The notes: a model not told the origin generated them from the sequence alone. DNA of 64,000 nucleotides from Sporomusaceae bacterium (GCA_029265905.1 JAJUGR010000003.1:62001-126000); one strand, 5' to 3'. Counted from the stretch's first letter, positions 55,151 to 62,997 are shown. A program made the numbers and translations.

Positions 55151-55948
55151 ATGAAATTATTGAACTGGAAGGAAATGGCCACCCAAAAGGGATTGCCCAC
55201 CTCAACAACCGGCAATGTCTTTGTCGTTGAAAACTTTGCCCTGCCGCAGTTGCGGCGCAAGCGGCGAATCTGGGTGTACTTGCCGCCGGATTACTTTGAA
55301 ACAACCCGCCGGTATCCGGTGCTATATATGCACGACGGACAAAATTTGTTCGACGCTGCGACCGCCTTCGCCGGCGAGTGGGGCGTCGACAAGACCATCG
55401 ACCGTCTCTTTTATGACCAGCCCTTGTCCGGCTTGATCGTGGTCGGCGTTGAAAACGGGGCGAGCAAGCGGATGGAGGAATACATCCCGCAGCAAGCCGG
55501 CCTGCGCTATGCCGCTTTTATCACCGACACGCTGAAGCCAGCCATCGACAAAGCGCTGCGCACCATGCCGCAAAGGGAAACAACCGGCATTGCCGGCAGT
55601 TCTTTGGGCGGGCTGATTTCACTGCACATCGGCCTGACGCGCCAGGACGTCTTTTCAAAAATTGGCGCTTTTTCTCCGGCGATGTTTTTCGCCAACACCG
55701 CACTCGATCATGTGAAAAAAAGCCAGCCGATGAAAATCCGGCTTGATGTCGGAACAAAAGAAACGCTGTCCTATACCGGGGCGAAAAAATACGCCGACCA
55801 AGTATGGGACAGCTATTATCAGCTGCTGACCGCCGGTTTCGACAACCGCGAAGTGCAGTTTGTCGTGGAAAAGGATGCCCCCCACAACGAAAGTGCCTGG
55901 GGCGCCCGTTTCGGCGAAGCGATATTATGGCTATACGGAGAACAATAG
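55151..55948 (+). CDS. Alpha/beta-hydrolase esterase (PF00756 type), first copy
   Basis: This ~265-residue putative esterase of the esterase-D/enterochelin-esterase family has RRIWVYLPPDY, YMHDGQNLFD (oxyanion region) and the nucleophile elbow GSSLGGL; a histidine near the C-terminus (DAPHNESAW) completes the triad. No signal peptide, so cytoplasmic. ATG 55151 follows GGAAGG. It is divergent from glgP and convergent with a second PF00756 gene. Substrate unknown. Confidence 0.88.
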   Translation: MKLLNWKEMATQKGLPTSTTGNVFVVENFALPQLRRKRRIWVYLPPDYFETTRRYPVLYMHDGQNLFDAATAFAGEWGVDKTIDRLFYDQPLSGLIVVGVENGASKRMEEYIPQQAGLRYAAFITDTLKPAIDKALRTMPQRETTGIAGSSLGGLISLHIGLTRQDVFSKIGAFSPAMFFANTALDHVKKSQPMKIRLDVGTKETLSYTGAKKYADQVWDSYYQLLTAGFDNREVQFVVEKDAPHNESAWGARFGEAILWLYGEQ

Positions 55949-55971
55949 TTTGTCTTCGTGGTGCGGCCGGC

Positions 55972-56706
55972 TCAGTATCCCAGCTTGCCCAAAAAATACG
56001 GCATCTGCACACGCCACCAAGGCCAGTCATGGGCGGCGTCGTGTCCCCAAATATCAACCCACGCCGGGATCCCCTTCGCTTCAAACAGCGCTTTTAACGC
56101 GTAGGTATCGCGCAACGTCTCCTCTTCCCACGCGCCTTGTCCGGAACACACGACAATCTGGCTGTGCCGCAGCCGATCGAGGATCACCGGATCATTGAGG
56201 TTGGGCAAATAATGCAGCGGACTGTTGTAGTAGAGTTCGCTGTCCATGTAGTCGCCAACACTGAACCGCAGGGAATAAACGCCGCTGAGCGCGATGGCGG
56301 CGTCAAACACGCCGGTATGCTTCAACAGGAAGTTGATGGCGTGAAAAGCGCCCAAACTGCAGCCGGTGGCCATGAACAGGTGATGCTGCGAGCGATAGCG
56401 GATGTAGGGCGTCAATTCATGCAGGATGTAACGCTCGAAGGCGGCATGGCGGGTGATGCGCTGCTGATGGGGAATCGCCTGGTTCAGCCAGCTCTCCTGA
56501 TCCAAGCTGGAGACAGTGAACAACTGGATCCTGCCAGCGTCTAAAAATGGCCGGCAAGCCTCCACCATGCCAAAATCCTCATATTCGAAAAATGAACCGC
56601 CGGAACTAGGAAAGACCACTACCGGTTTTCCCGCGTGTCCGTAGACCTTGAATTCCATGTCGCGGCCGACCGCCTCGCTCCAGTTGCGGTGATACTCGAC
56701 ATTCAT
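55972..56706 (-). CDS. Alpha/beta-hydrolase esterase (PF00756 type), second copy
   Basis: This ~244-residue esterase has PVVVFPSSGGSFFEYEDFG, the nucleophile motif ATGCSLGAFHA and a histidine in GHDAAHDWPWW. It differs from the neighbouring copy in length and sequence, so they are not a recent duplication. ATG 56706 is preferred (GGAGACG); an ATG at 56748 overlaps the stop of the small upstream gene (TAATG) and would couple the two. It reads away from the ATP-grasp genes across a shared upstream region. Confidence 0.87.
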   Translation of the reverse strand: MNVEYHRNWSEAVGRDMEFKVYGHAGKPVVVFPSSGGSFFEYEDFGMVEACRPFLDAGRIQLFTVSSLDQESWLNQAIPHQQRITRHAAFERYILHELTPYIRYRSQHHLFMATGCSLGAFHAINFLLKHTGVFDAAIALSGVYSLRFSVGDYMDSELYYNSPLHYLPNLNDPVILDRLRHSQIVVCSGQGAWEEETLRDTYALKALFEAKGIPAWVDIWGHDAAHDWPWWRVQMPYFLGKLGY

Positions 56707-56747
56707 CGTCTCCACCCTTTCTTGTGCCGTCTTAGCTTTCCACCCCA

Positions 56748-56858
56748 TTATTCGCGCCGTCCGCGCAAAATTCCTGTAATCAAAACCGTCAAAATTCCCG
56801 CCAAAAGCAGGAAATAGTAAACCAGGCTGAGAAATACATCAGATAGAAAAGCAACCAT
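56748..56858 (-). CDS. 36-residue single-pass membrane peptide
   Basis: A short open frame encodes MVAFLSDVFLSLVYYF followed by a hydrophobic stretch and ends ILRGRRE. Residues ~7-30 are a membrane span with a positive C-terminal end. The stop overlaps the possible esterase start by one base (TAATG). The ribosome site is weak, so it needs experimental support. Confidence 0.42.
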   Translation of the reverse strand: MVAFLSDVFLSLVYYFLLLAGILTVLITGILRGRRE

Positions 56859-56903
56859 CCGCCAGGAGCGGATTGACGCGTGAAAAAGAAGGGGGGCATC
56901 AGC

Positions 56904-58091
56904 GTGAACTTCGTCTTTTTATCACCTTATTTCCCCACAAACTATTATCGCTTCTGCGTGGCTTTGAAGCGGGCCGGAGCGAACGTGCTGGGGATAGGCG
57001 ATCTCCCATACGACCAGCTGAATAACGAGTTGAAAGCGTCACTGACCGAATACTACCGGGTTGATGACCTGCACTTCTTCGACCAGCTCCGCGCCGCCTG
57101 CGAGCACTTCACCCGCAAATACGGCCCCATCAACCGCCTCGAGTCCCATAACGAATACTGGATGGAAACCGACGCCCGCCTGCGCAGCGAATTCAACATC
57201 CCCGGCGTTCAGCACGGCCAGGTCGGCCTCTTTAAATCCAAGCTGCGCATGAAAGAAACATTTGCCGAGGCCGGCATCGCCGTTGCCGCCGGCACAAGCG
57301 TGTTCAACCTGGAGCAGTCGCTGCAGTTTTGCCAAACCTATGGTTACCCGGTCATATTAAAACCGGAAGTCGGCGTCGGCGCTGTGGACACGTATAAAAT
57401 CGACTCCCCGGCCGAGATGGAAGCGTTTTTTGAACAGCCCCATCATCAGGCTTACATTATCGAACAATTTATCGACGGCCGCATCGAAACCTTTGACGGC
57501 TTGGTCGATGCGGCAGGCAACATTGTTTTTTACACTTCCCATGTCTACCAAAACGGCATTATGGAAATTGTGCGCGACAATCTGAATGCCGCCTTTCATT
57601 CGCTGCGGCAAATCCCTGACGACTTGACCGAGGCCGGCCGGCGCACCTTGTCCGCCTTCGGTCTGCGGGAACGTTTTTTCCATCTGGAATTTTTCCGGCG
57701 CCCCGACGGCTCGTTGGTTGGCCTTGAAGCCAATATGCGCCCGCCCGGCGGTCCGATCCTTGACATGTTCAATTTTGCCAATGACATTGATATTTACCAG
57801 GAATGGGCCAACATGATCGTCCACGGCCGCTTCGCCAACCATATTTACAACCCGCAATGCCGCAAGTATTTTTGCGGCTTCGCCGGCCGCAAGTTCAACC
57901 GCAGCTATGCCTTGAGCCACGAAGCCATCCTGGAACGCTACGGGCGCTTCATCGCCGCGCACGAGCCGCTGCCGCCGCTTTACAGCACCTCAATGGGTGA
58001 CTACTTCTACCTGATCCGGTCCGAAGCCTTGTCCGACGTTCAGGAAGTGACGCAGGCGGTGTTTAAAACAACCGGGGAGGCAAGCGTATGA
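56904..58091 (+). CDS. ATP-grasp ligase-like protein, first of a tandem pair
   Basis: This ~395-residue protein has an ATP-grasp fold resembling the carbamoyl-phosphate-synthase/biotin-carboxylase group: pre-ATP-grasp domain (MNFVFLSPYFPTNYYRF), ATP lysine in YPVILKPEVGVGA, YIIEQFIDGRIETFDG and the metal-binding LEANMRPPGG. Such enzymes make acyl-phosphates and join a carboxylate to an amine, thiol or hydroxyl. GTG 56904 follows GGGGGG and aligns with the start of its paralogue. The stop overlaps the next start (ATGA). No acceptor-binding domain is obvious. Confidence 0.88.
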   Translation: MNFVFLSPYFPTNYYRFCVALKRAGANVLGIGDLPYDQLNNELKASLTEYYRVDDLHFFDQLRAACEHFTRKYGPINRLESHNEYWMETDARLRSEFNIPGVQHGQVGLFKSKLRMKETFAEAGIAVAAGTSVFNLEQSLQFCQTYGYPVILKPEVGVGAVDTYKIDSPAEMEAFFEQPHHQAYIIEQFIDGRIETFDGLVDAAGNIVFYTSHVYQNGIMEIVRDNLNAAFHSLRQIPDDLTEAGRRTLSAFGLRERFFHLEFFRRPDGSLVGLEANMRPPGGPILDMFNFANDIDIYQEWANMIVHGRFANHIYNPQCRKYFCGFAGRKFNRSYALSHEAILERYGRFIAAHEPLPPLYSTSMGDYFYLIRSEALSDVQEVTQAVFKTTGEASV

Positions 58092-59251
58092 ATGTCTTAT
58101 TTTTCTCACCCCAGTTCCCACCGAACTACATCAATTTTTGCACCGCCTTGGCCCAATTCAACTGCCGCGTCCTGGGGATCTCCAGCACGCCTTATGATGA
58201 GTTGCCCCTGAAACTGCGCGCGGCGCTGACGGATTATTACCAGGTTCAGGACATGGGCGATTACGATCAGGTGCTGCGTGCCGTTGCCTACTTTACGCAT
58301 AAATACGGCAAAATTGATTGCTTCGAATCACACACCGAATATTGGCTGGAACAAGATGCCCGCATCCGTACCGACTTCAATATACCCGGCATTAAAACCG
58401 ACCAGATTTACCACATCAAGCGCAAATCCTTGATGAAGGCGAAGTTCATCGAAGCCGGCATTCCGGTCGCGCCGGGCGCTGTCGTACGCAGCCTGGCTGA
58501 AGCGGAAGCGCTGATTGCCAAAACCGGCTATCCGGTCATCGCCAAACCGGACATCGGCGTCGGCGCGGCCAACACCTACAAAATCAACTCACCGGACGAT
58601 TTGCTGCTTTTCTTCCAGAACAAACCGCCGATCGACTACTTCATGGAAGGCTTTATCAAGGGCCGCTTGTACTCATTCGACGGCCTGACCGACCAAAACG
58701 GCCACCCCGTGTTTTACACCGCCCACTGCTACAGCCAGGGCATCATGGAAACGGTCAATGAAGGCCTCGACCTTGCCTACTATTCCTTGCGCGACATCCC
58801 GCCGGCGCTCGAAGAAGCGGGGCTAAAGACCGTGCGGGCCTTTGACCTGCGGGCGCGCTTTTTCCATATCGAATTTTTTATTGACGACGCTGATCAGGTT
58901 GTTGCGCTGGAGGTCAACATGCGCCCGCCCGGCGGCCTGACGATGGACATGTTCAACTATGCCAACGACATAGACCTGTATTACCAATGGGCCAACGTGA
59001 TCGTGAACAACCGCTTCGACGCGCAGTATGACCGCCCGTACCACTGCGTTTACGTTGGCCGCAAAGCGGATAAAGCCTATCGCCACAGCCACCAGCAGGT
59101 GATGAACCACTTCGGCCGTGCAATCGTCCAGCATGAGCCGATCGCCGGCCTGTTCAGCGGCGCGCTGGGCAACTACGGCTACATCGCGCGCGTGACCGAC
59201 CTGGCCGATGTCTTTGCAATTATCCGCTACATCCAGGCAAGAGAGTCCTAA
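58088..59251 (+). CDS. ATP-grasp ligase-like protein, second of a tandem pair
   Basis: This 387-residue paralogue has the same layout (MNVLFFSPQFPPNYINF, YPVIAKPDIGVGA, FKGRLYSFDG-like loop as FIKGRLYSFDG, LEVNMRPPGG, MFNYANDIDLYYQWAN). Both copies keep the nucleotide and metal residues, so both are probably active and may form a hetero-oligomer or act in sequence. They are translationally coupled by a 4-bp overlap. Confidence 0.88.
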   Translation: MNVLFFSPQFPPNYINFCTALAQFNCRVLGISSTPYDELPLKLRAALTDYYQVQDMGDYDQVLRAVAYFTHKYGKIDCFESHTEYWLEQDARIRTDFNIPGIKTDQIYHIKRKSLMKAKFIEAGIPVAPGAVVRSLAEAEALIAKTGYPVIAKPDIGVGAANTYKINSPDDLLLFFQNKPPIDYFMEGFIKGRLYSFDGLTDQNGHPVFYTAHCYSQGIMETVNEGLDLAYYSLRDIPPALEEAGLKTVRAFDLRARFFHIEFFIDDADQVVALEVNMRPPGGLTMDMFNYANDIDLYYQWANVIVNNRFDAQYDRPYHCVYVGRKADKAYRHSHQQVMNHFGRAIVQHEPIAGLFSGALGNYGYIARVTDLADVFAIIRYIQARES

Positions 59252-59254
59252 CAA

Positions 59255-59287
59255 AACGAGCGAGCCATTGCGGCCCGCTCGTTTTTT
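59255..59287. terminator. Bidirectional terminator between the ATP-grasp pair and protein B
   Basis: Arms 59255-59266 and 59272-59283 (AACGAGCG with CGCTCGTT, one internal mismatch) are followed by TTTTTT on the plus strand. Confidence 0.85.
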
Positions 59288-59313
59288 CAACCACCACGCA
59301 ACAAAGGCCCCAC

Positions 59314-61068
59314 CTAAAGGACTAATAGCAAAACCAGCAAGCCCACAATCCAGGCGTCGTTGCGGTGGTGTACTTCCTGGTTATCCCGGATCATGACAAA
59401 CGTGCCTTCGTGCATGAATCCGACAGCGACCAACTCATCCCAGTCGTCAAAGAACAGTACGGCTTCACGGATGCGCGTGCCACGGTACCAAAAGTAGCCC
59501 TGGCTGTAGCGGTCGACATCGCGCCACCGGTACGAATGCAAGCCCGGGAACCGGTCGTTCCATTCCGGGTCGTAGATGGGCTCCATCCAGTATTCGGCGG
59601 CCGGGAAACGTTCGAGCATTGCGTAGCGCGACTCATGCCACCGAAACGGCATAGATTCATCATACCGGTAATCGCTCCGGCGCCAGTTGTCCGCATAATA
59701 GAAGTCATCCTGCCAGTAGTACCGCCGCTCTTCCCGCCAATACGGCCGCTCTTCCCGCGACAGAATTACAAGCAGCAGCTCGAAGAACCACGCATCATGG
59801 TCGTGATGGCGGTGATGGTATACGTCCCAATCATCCCGGATAAAAACAAACACATTGTCATGCATGAACCCGATGCCGACCAGTTCGTCCCAGGTATCAA
59901 AGAACAAAACCGCATCGCGGATCCGCGTACCACGGTACCAAAAATACCCATGGCTGTAGCGGTCGTTATCGTGCCACCGGTACGAATGCAGGCCCGGGAA
60001 CCGGTCGTTCCACTGGCGGTCATGAATGGGCTCCATCCAATATTCAAACGACAAAAAGCGTTTGCGCAGCGAGTAGCTTGATTCATGCCAGCGGAAAAGG
60101 GTCGGCTCTTCGTATCGGTTCACCCGCTGCCAGTTGTCGTCCCGATAGGCGTCATGCGACCAGTCATGGCGGGTTCGCTCAGGCCGCCGCTGTTCCTCCC
60201 GGCGCCGCTGTTCCTCCCGGCGCCGTTGTTCTTCCCGGCGCTGCTCATCCATTCGGCGTTGCTGCTCCAGACGCCGCTCATCCTCTCGGCGTTGCGACTG
60301 GCGTTGCTCTTCTGCGCGTTGCTGCTCCTCGCGGCGCTGCTGTTCTACACGTTGCTGCTCTTGCCGTTGGGCTTCAACCCGGCGCTGGTCTTCCTGCCGC
60401 TGCCCTTCCACCCGGCGCTGCTCCTCGCGGCGCTGCTGTTCTGCACGTTGCTGTTCCTCGCGGCGCTGTTGTTCCATCCGTTGCTGCTCTTGCCGTTGGG
60501 CTTCAACCCGGCGCTGGTCTTCCTGCCGCTGCCCTTCCACCCGGCGCTGATCCTGGCGTTGCTGTTCCTCGCGGCGCTGCTGTTCTGCACGTTGCTGTTG
60601 TTCCATCCGTTGCTGCTCCTGCCGCTGGACATCAGCCCGGCGCTGGTCTTCCTGCCGCTGCGCTTCCACTCGGCGCTGGTCTTGACGTTGCTGTTCCTGC
60701 CGGCGTTGTTCCTGACGCTGCTGCTCTGCACGCTGCTGCTCCTCGCGCCGCTGCTGTTCCCACCGTTGCTGTTCTTCGCGGCGTTGCTCCTGCCACTGCC
60801 GGTGCTGCTCCTCGCGACGCTGCTGCTCCTCGCGCCGCTGGCCTTCCCGTCGCTGCTCCTGTTCCTGTTCCCGCCGCTGTGCTTCTCTGCGCTGTTCCTG
60901 TTCCCTGCGCTGTTGCTCCGCCTGGCGCTGCTGCTCCTCGCGGCGCTGTTGAGTTTGCTGCGCCTCGTTGCTGACCGGCGCCATTTCCAACAGCGGAGCA
61001 TATACCCCGCCTTGCATCAAACTGACCACCAGAGAACAGACGATCGCTTTTTGCGCACGTTTATTCAT
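59314..61068 (-). CDS. Secreted coiled-coil protein B with two WHESR domains, behind a c-di-GMP riboswitch
   Basis: This 584-residue protein starts at ATG 61068 behind GGAGGGG. Its signal peptide (AIVCSLVVSLMQGGVYA) closely matches that of protein A. Residues ~35-295 are an almost uninterrupted Arg/Gln/Glu tract of coiled-coil character. The C-terminal half carries two well-conserved copies of the ~95-residue domain (about 324-418 and 473-568): RWHESRYAM, YWMEPI, WNDRFPGLHSYRW, GYFWYRGTRIR, ELVGIGF, VFIRDD, each followed by a short hydrophobic tail (DAWIVGLLVLLLVL at the end). A 5' leader contains a c-di-GMP-I riboswitch with terminator. Not recognised as a known family; a c-di-GMP-induced surface or matrix protein is the best inference. 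Confidence 0.87.
   Translation of the reverse strand: MNKRAQKAIVCSLVVSLMQGGVYAPLLEMAPVSNEAQQTQQRREEQQRQAEQQRREQEQRREAQRREQEQEQRREGQRREEQQRREEQHRQWQEQRREEQQRWEQQRREEQQRAEQQRQEQRRQEQQRQDQRRVEAQRQEDQRRADVQRQEQQRMEQQQRAEQQRREEQQRQDQRRVEGQRQEDQRRVEAQRQEQQRMEQQRREEQQRAEQQRREEQRRVEGQRQEDQRRVEAQRQEQQRVEQQRREEQQRAEEQRQSQRREDERRLEQQRRMDEQRREEQRRREEQRRREEQRRPERTRHDWSHDAYRDDNWQRVNRYEEPTLFRWHESSYSLRKRFLSFEYWMEPIHDRQWNDRFPGLHSYRWHDNDRYSHGYFWYRGTRIRDAVLFFDTWDELVGIGFMHDNVFVFIRDDWDVYHHRHHDHDAWFFELLLVILSREERPYWREERRYYWQDDFYYADNWRRSDYRYDESMPFRWHESRYAMLERFPAAEYWMEPIYDPEWNDRFPGLHSYRWRDVDRYSQGYFWYRGTRIREAVLFFDDWDELVAVGFMHEGTFVMIRDNQEVHHRNDAWIVGLLVLLLVL
60184..60966 (-). repeat. Tandem repeats encoding the Arg/Gln/Glu-rich tract of protein B
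   Basis: Short units encoding QQRREEQQRAEQQ and RRVEAQRQEQQR recur with near-identical DNA, including two longer duplicated blocks around 60340-60570. The tract is prone to copy-number change. Confidence 0.85.
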
Positions 61069-61110
61069 AATGCTCCCCTCCTTGTCTCTTAACGCCTGTC
61101 GGTTTTGCGT

Positions 61111-61161
61111 CTGACAAAGACAAAACCGCCAGGTCACAACCGAAATCCGGTGCGGCCTGGC
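61111..61161 (-). terminator. Expression-platform terminator of the protein B riboswitch
   Basis: GCCAGG and CCTGGC (61156-61161 and 61128-61133), with further inner pairing ACCGG/CGGT, form a stem followed on the minus strand by GGTTTTGTCTTTG. Its first arm shares bases 61159-61161 with the closing P1 strand of the aptamer. Confidence 0.75.
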
Positions 61162-61232
61162 AGTCATACGCCCTGATCGGGCCTTTAGACCCATGGCTTT
61201 GCGTCCTCACCTTTCAGCGAGTTTGCCAATAC
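61157..61232 (-). promoter_or_regulatory. c-di-GMP-I (GEMM) riboswitch upstream of protein B
   Basis: The minus strand shows GGCAAAC, a CTCGCT-GAAA-GGTGAG stem with the GNRA-type cap, GACGCAAAGCCATGGGTCTA (identical over this block to the chemoreceptor copy), a P3 hairpin and the closing TGCC. The transcription start of the promoter at 61231-61260 would fall at or just before the aptamer. Confidence 0.9.
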
Positions 61233-61260
61233 TATACAGTTCTCTTTTCATCGGCATCAA
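61231..61260 (-). promoter_or_regulatory. Promoter of protein B
   Basis: Minus-strand TTGATG (61255-61260), an 18-bp spacer and TATAGT (61231-61236). The -35 overlaps the stop codon of protein C. Confidence 0.65.
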
Positions 61261-62051
61261 TGGGCAAGCAGGATTGCCGCCAGGCCCACCAGCCAGGCGT
61301 CGCTGCGATGATAAACCTCGTGGTCGTCACGGATAAAAACGAACACATTGTCATACATAAACCCGATGCCGACCAATCCGTCCCATTCGTCAAAGTACAA
61401 CATCAGGACGCGAATGTGGCGGCCATGATACCAAAAATGCCCCAAGTGCCGCCCGTTGTCGTGCCAGCGGTAGCACCTAAGCCCTGGAAAACGGTCATGC
61501 CATGCGCGGTCATCGACCGGTTCCAGCCTGTAGCCGTGCGCAAGGAAGCGATCATGCAGCGCGGGCCGCGATTCATGCCAGGCAAACGGCGACGGAGAAC
61601 GATACATGAAGTAGGTCCGGCGCCAATTTGCGTCGCGGTAAAAATCGTGCGACCAATCATGCCGCTTTCGTTCGTCAGGATGGCGATAATCCCGGCGCTG
61701 TTGCTCCTGCCATTCGCGCCGTTCTTGCTCCTGCCATTGCCGATGCTGTTCTTCACGGCGGCGTTCATCGTCGCGGCGCTGCCGTTCGTTGTGACGCCGC
61801 TGCTCCTCGCGGCGTTTGGCATCTTCCCGCCGCCACTGTTCCTTTCTGCGCTCATCCTCGCGGTTTTGCCCATCACGCCGCGGGTGGTCCTCTCGCCTTT
61901 GCAGCGCCAAGCGGGCATCCTCTTGTTCCATCCGCACAGCCCACGGCTCGCCGTTCGCCGGCGCCACCTTAGGCGGCGAAGCATCCACCCCACACGGGGC
62001 CAAACCAAGCAGCAGAGAATAGACAAGTATCTTATCCAGATTCTTCAACAC
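61257..62051 (-). CDS. Secreted protein C with one WHESR domain
   Basis: This ~264-residue protein, if started at GTG 62051 (GGGGGCGG ahead), begins directly with a signal peptide (ILVYSLLLGLAPCGVDA, cleavage before SPP); ATG 62090 would add 13 residues ahead of it. A charged, Arg/Glu-rich segment (~40-130) precedes one domain copy (about 155-248): AWHESRP, LEPVDDRAW, DRFPGL, RWHD, FWYHGR, LVGIGF, VFIRDD, EVYH. It ends DAWLVGLAAILLAH, the same type of hydrophobic tail as protein B. It lies directly upstream of B's promoter in the same orientation. Function unknown. Confidence 0.82.
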   Translation of the reverse strand: MLKNLDKILVYSLLLGLAPCGVDASPPKVAPANGEPWAVRMEQEDARLALQRREDHPRRDGQNREDERRKEQWRREDAKRREEQRRHNERQRRDDERRREEQHRQWQEQERREWQEQQRRDYRHPDERKRHDWSHDFYRDANWRRTYFMYRSPSPFAWHESRPALHDRFLAHGYRLEPVDDRAWHDRFPGLRCYRWHDNGRHLGHFWYHGRHIRVLMLYFDEWDGLVGIGFMYDNVFVFIRDDHEVYHRSDAWLVGLAAILLAH

Positions 62052-62268
62052 ATCACACCGCCCCCGTCCGCAAAAATTCGCCAACTTCATTGAGAGCTGC
62101 GTTTATCGCCGAATCATCCTTCGCTACTGCCTGTCACAGCTGGCGTATACCAATCCTATTATCATTGTACACCGTTTTCAGATAAAATTACATATCAGCT
62201 CGATAATGCCACTATGTCACTTGTTTGTTTTTACACAACAAAAGGTTTTCTCCGGCTGCCGAAAGCAA

Positions 62269-62274
62269 TATAAT
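62269..62274 (+). promoter_or_regulatory. -10 element upstream of the secreted protein at 62308
   Basis: A perfect TATAAT lies 33 bp before the TTG start; TTTTCT (62246-62251) at 17 bp is a weak -35. Confidence 0.5.
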
Positions 62275-62307
62275 AAGAGTAGATCCCTTTGAAGCGAGGT
62301 CCGGATA

Positions 62308-62997
62308 TTGTTTAAACAAATCATCTCTTTGCTGCTGGCCTTTTTGCTGCTGTCACAGCCAGTTTTCGCCCTGAGCAAGCCCGATGGCGCCGATTGGAAA
62401 TTCATCAAAAGCACGATCGGCACGCAGGCCTGGCACGATTTAAAAGACGGTGTCGTAACGATCCCCGAAACAGCGATCAATGATTATGCCGCCCTCCATC
62501 TGCCTGCTTATCCCAGCCTTCGTTCCGCGCATATCTCGATCCACAGCAACAACCGGCTGACGATCGACCTTGATACCCACACCCTGGGGCACATAAGAAT
62601 CAACGGCACAATCACCCGCTTTGTCCAAAGCCGCGAGGAATCGACCATGAGCATTCGCATCACAAAACGCAAATTGCTGGACAAACCTGTCACATCCTGG
62701 TTTTTGGCACAGCTGAGCCTGGGCATGCTGACTAAGCTGTTCGGCAATCCGATGAACGACGGCCAGCATCTATTCGCAACACAAATCAGCGGCGACACAG
62801 TCACCGTCAATTTTAAACCCTTCATGGAGCAGTCAGCGCTCAACGGGTTGTCAATTGGCAACGTGTCGGTGCTAGACCTGATTACGGTTGAGTCCCTTTC
62901 AACGGTCGAAGGCGCCGTGCTGCTTCAGGCCGATTGCCACACGCCTCCTTACGCCGCCGCTTTGTTGCGCGGCCTAGCGGAAAAAACGCCCTTGTAG
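62308..62997 (+). CDS. Secreted protein of unknown function
   Basis: This 229-residue protein starts at TTG 62308 with GCGAGGT nine bases upstream. A signal peptide (IISLLLAFLLLSQPVFA) is followed by a mostly beta-strand-like sequence with alternating hydrophobic residues (AHISIHSNNRLTIDLDTH, GHIRINGTITRF). It has no cysteine pair or catalytic motif I recognise. The pattern resembles lipid-binding or DUF2993-like periplasmic proteins, but that is a weak impression. It is divergent from the protein C-B genes. Confidence 0.75.
   Translation: MFKQIISLLLAFLLLSQPVFALSKPDGADWKFIKSTIGTQAWHDLKDGVVTIPETAINDYAALHLPAYPSLRSAHISIHSNNRLTIDLDTHTLGHIRINGTITRFVQSREESTMSIRITKRKLLDKPVTSWFLAQLSLGMLTKLFGNPMNDGQHLFATQISGDTVTVNFKPFMEQSALNGLSIGNVSVLDLITVESLSTVEGAVLLQADCHTPPYAAALLRGLAEKTPL

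Noticed and set aside
60085..61092. A long leucine-rich open frame opposite protein B
   Set aside because: It is the complement of the Arg/Gln/Glu repeat tract (CTG/CTC/CTT codons). The minus-strand frame has the signal peptide, ribosome site and conserved domains.
62052..62307. A third c-di-GMP riboswitch upstream of protein C
   Set aside because: I looked for GGCAAAC, the GAAA-capped stem and GACGCAAAGCC on both strands and found none; the leader of protein A (52460-52549) also lacks them.
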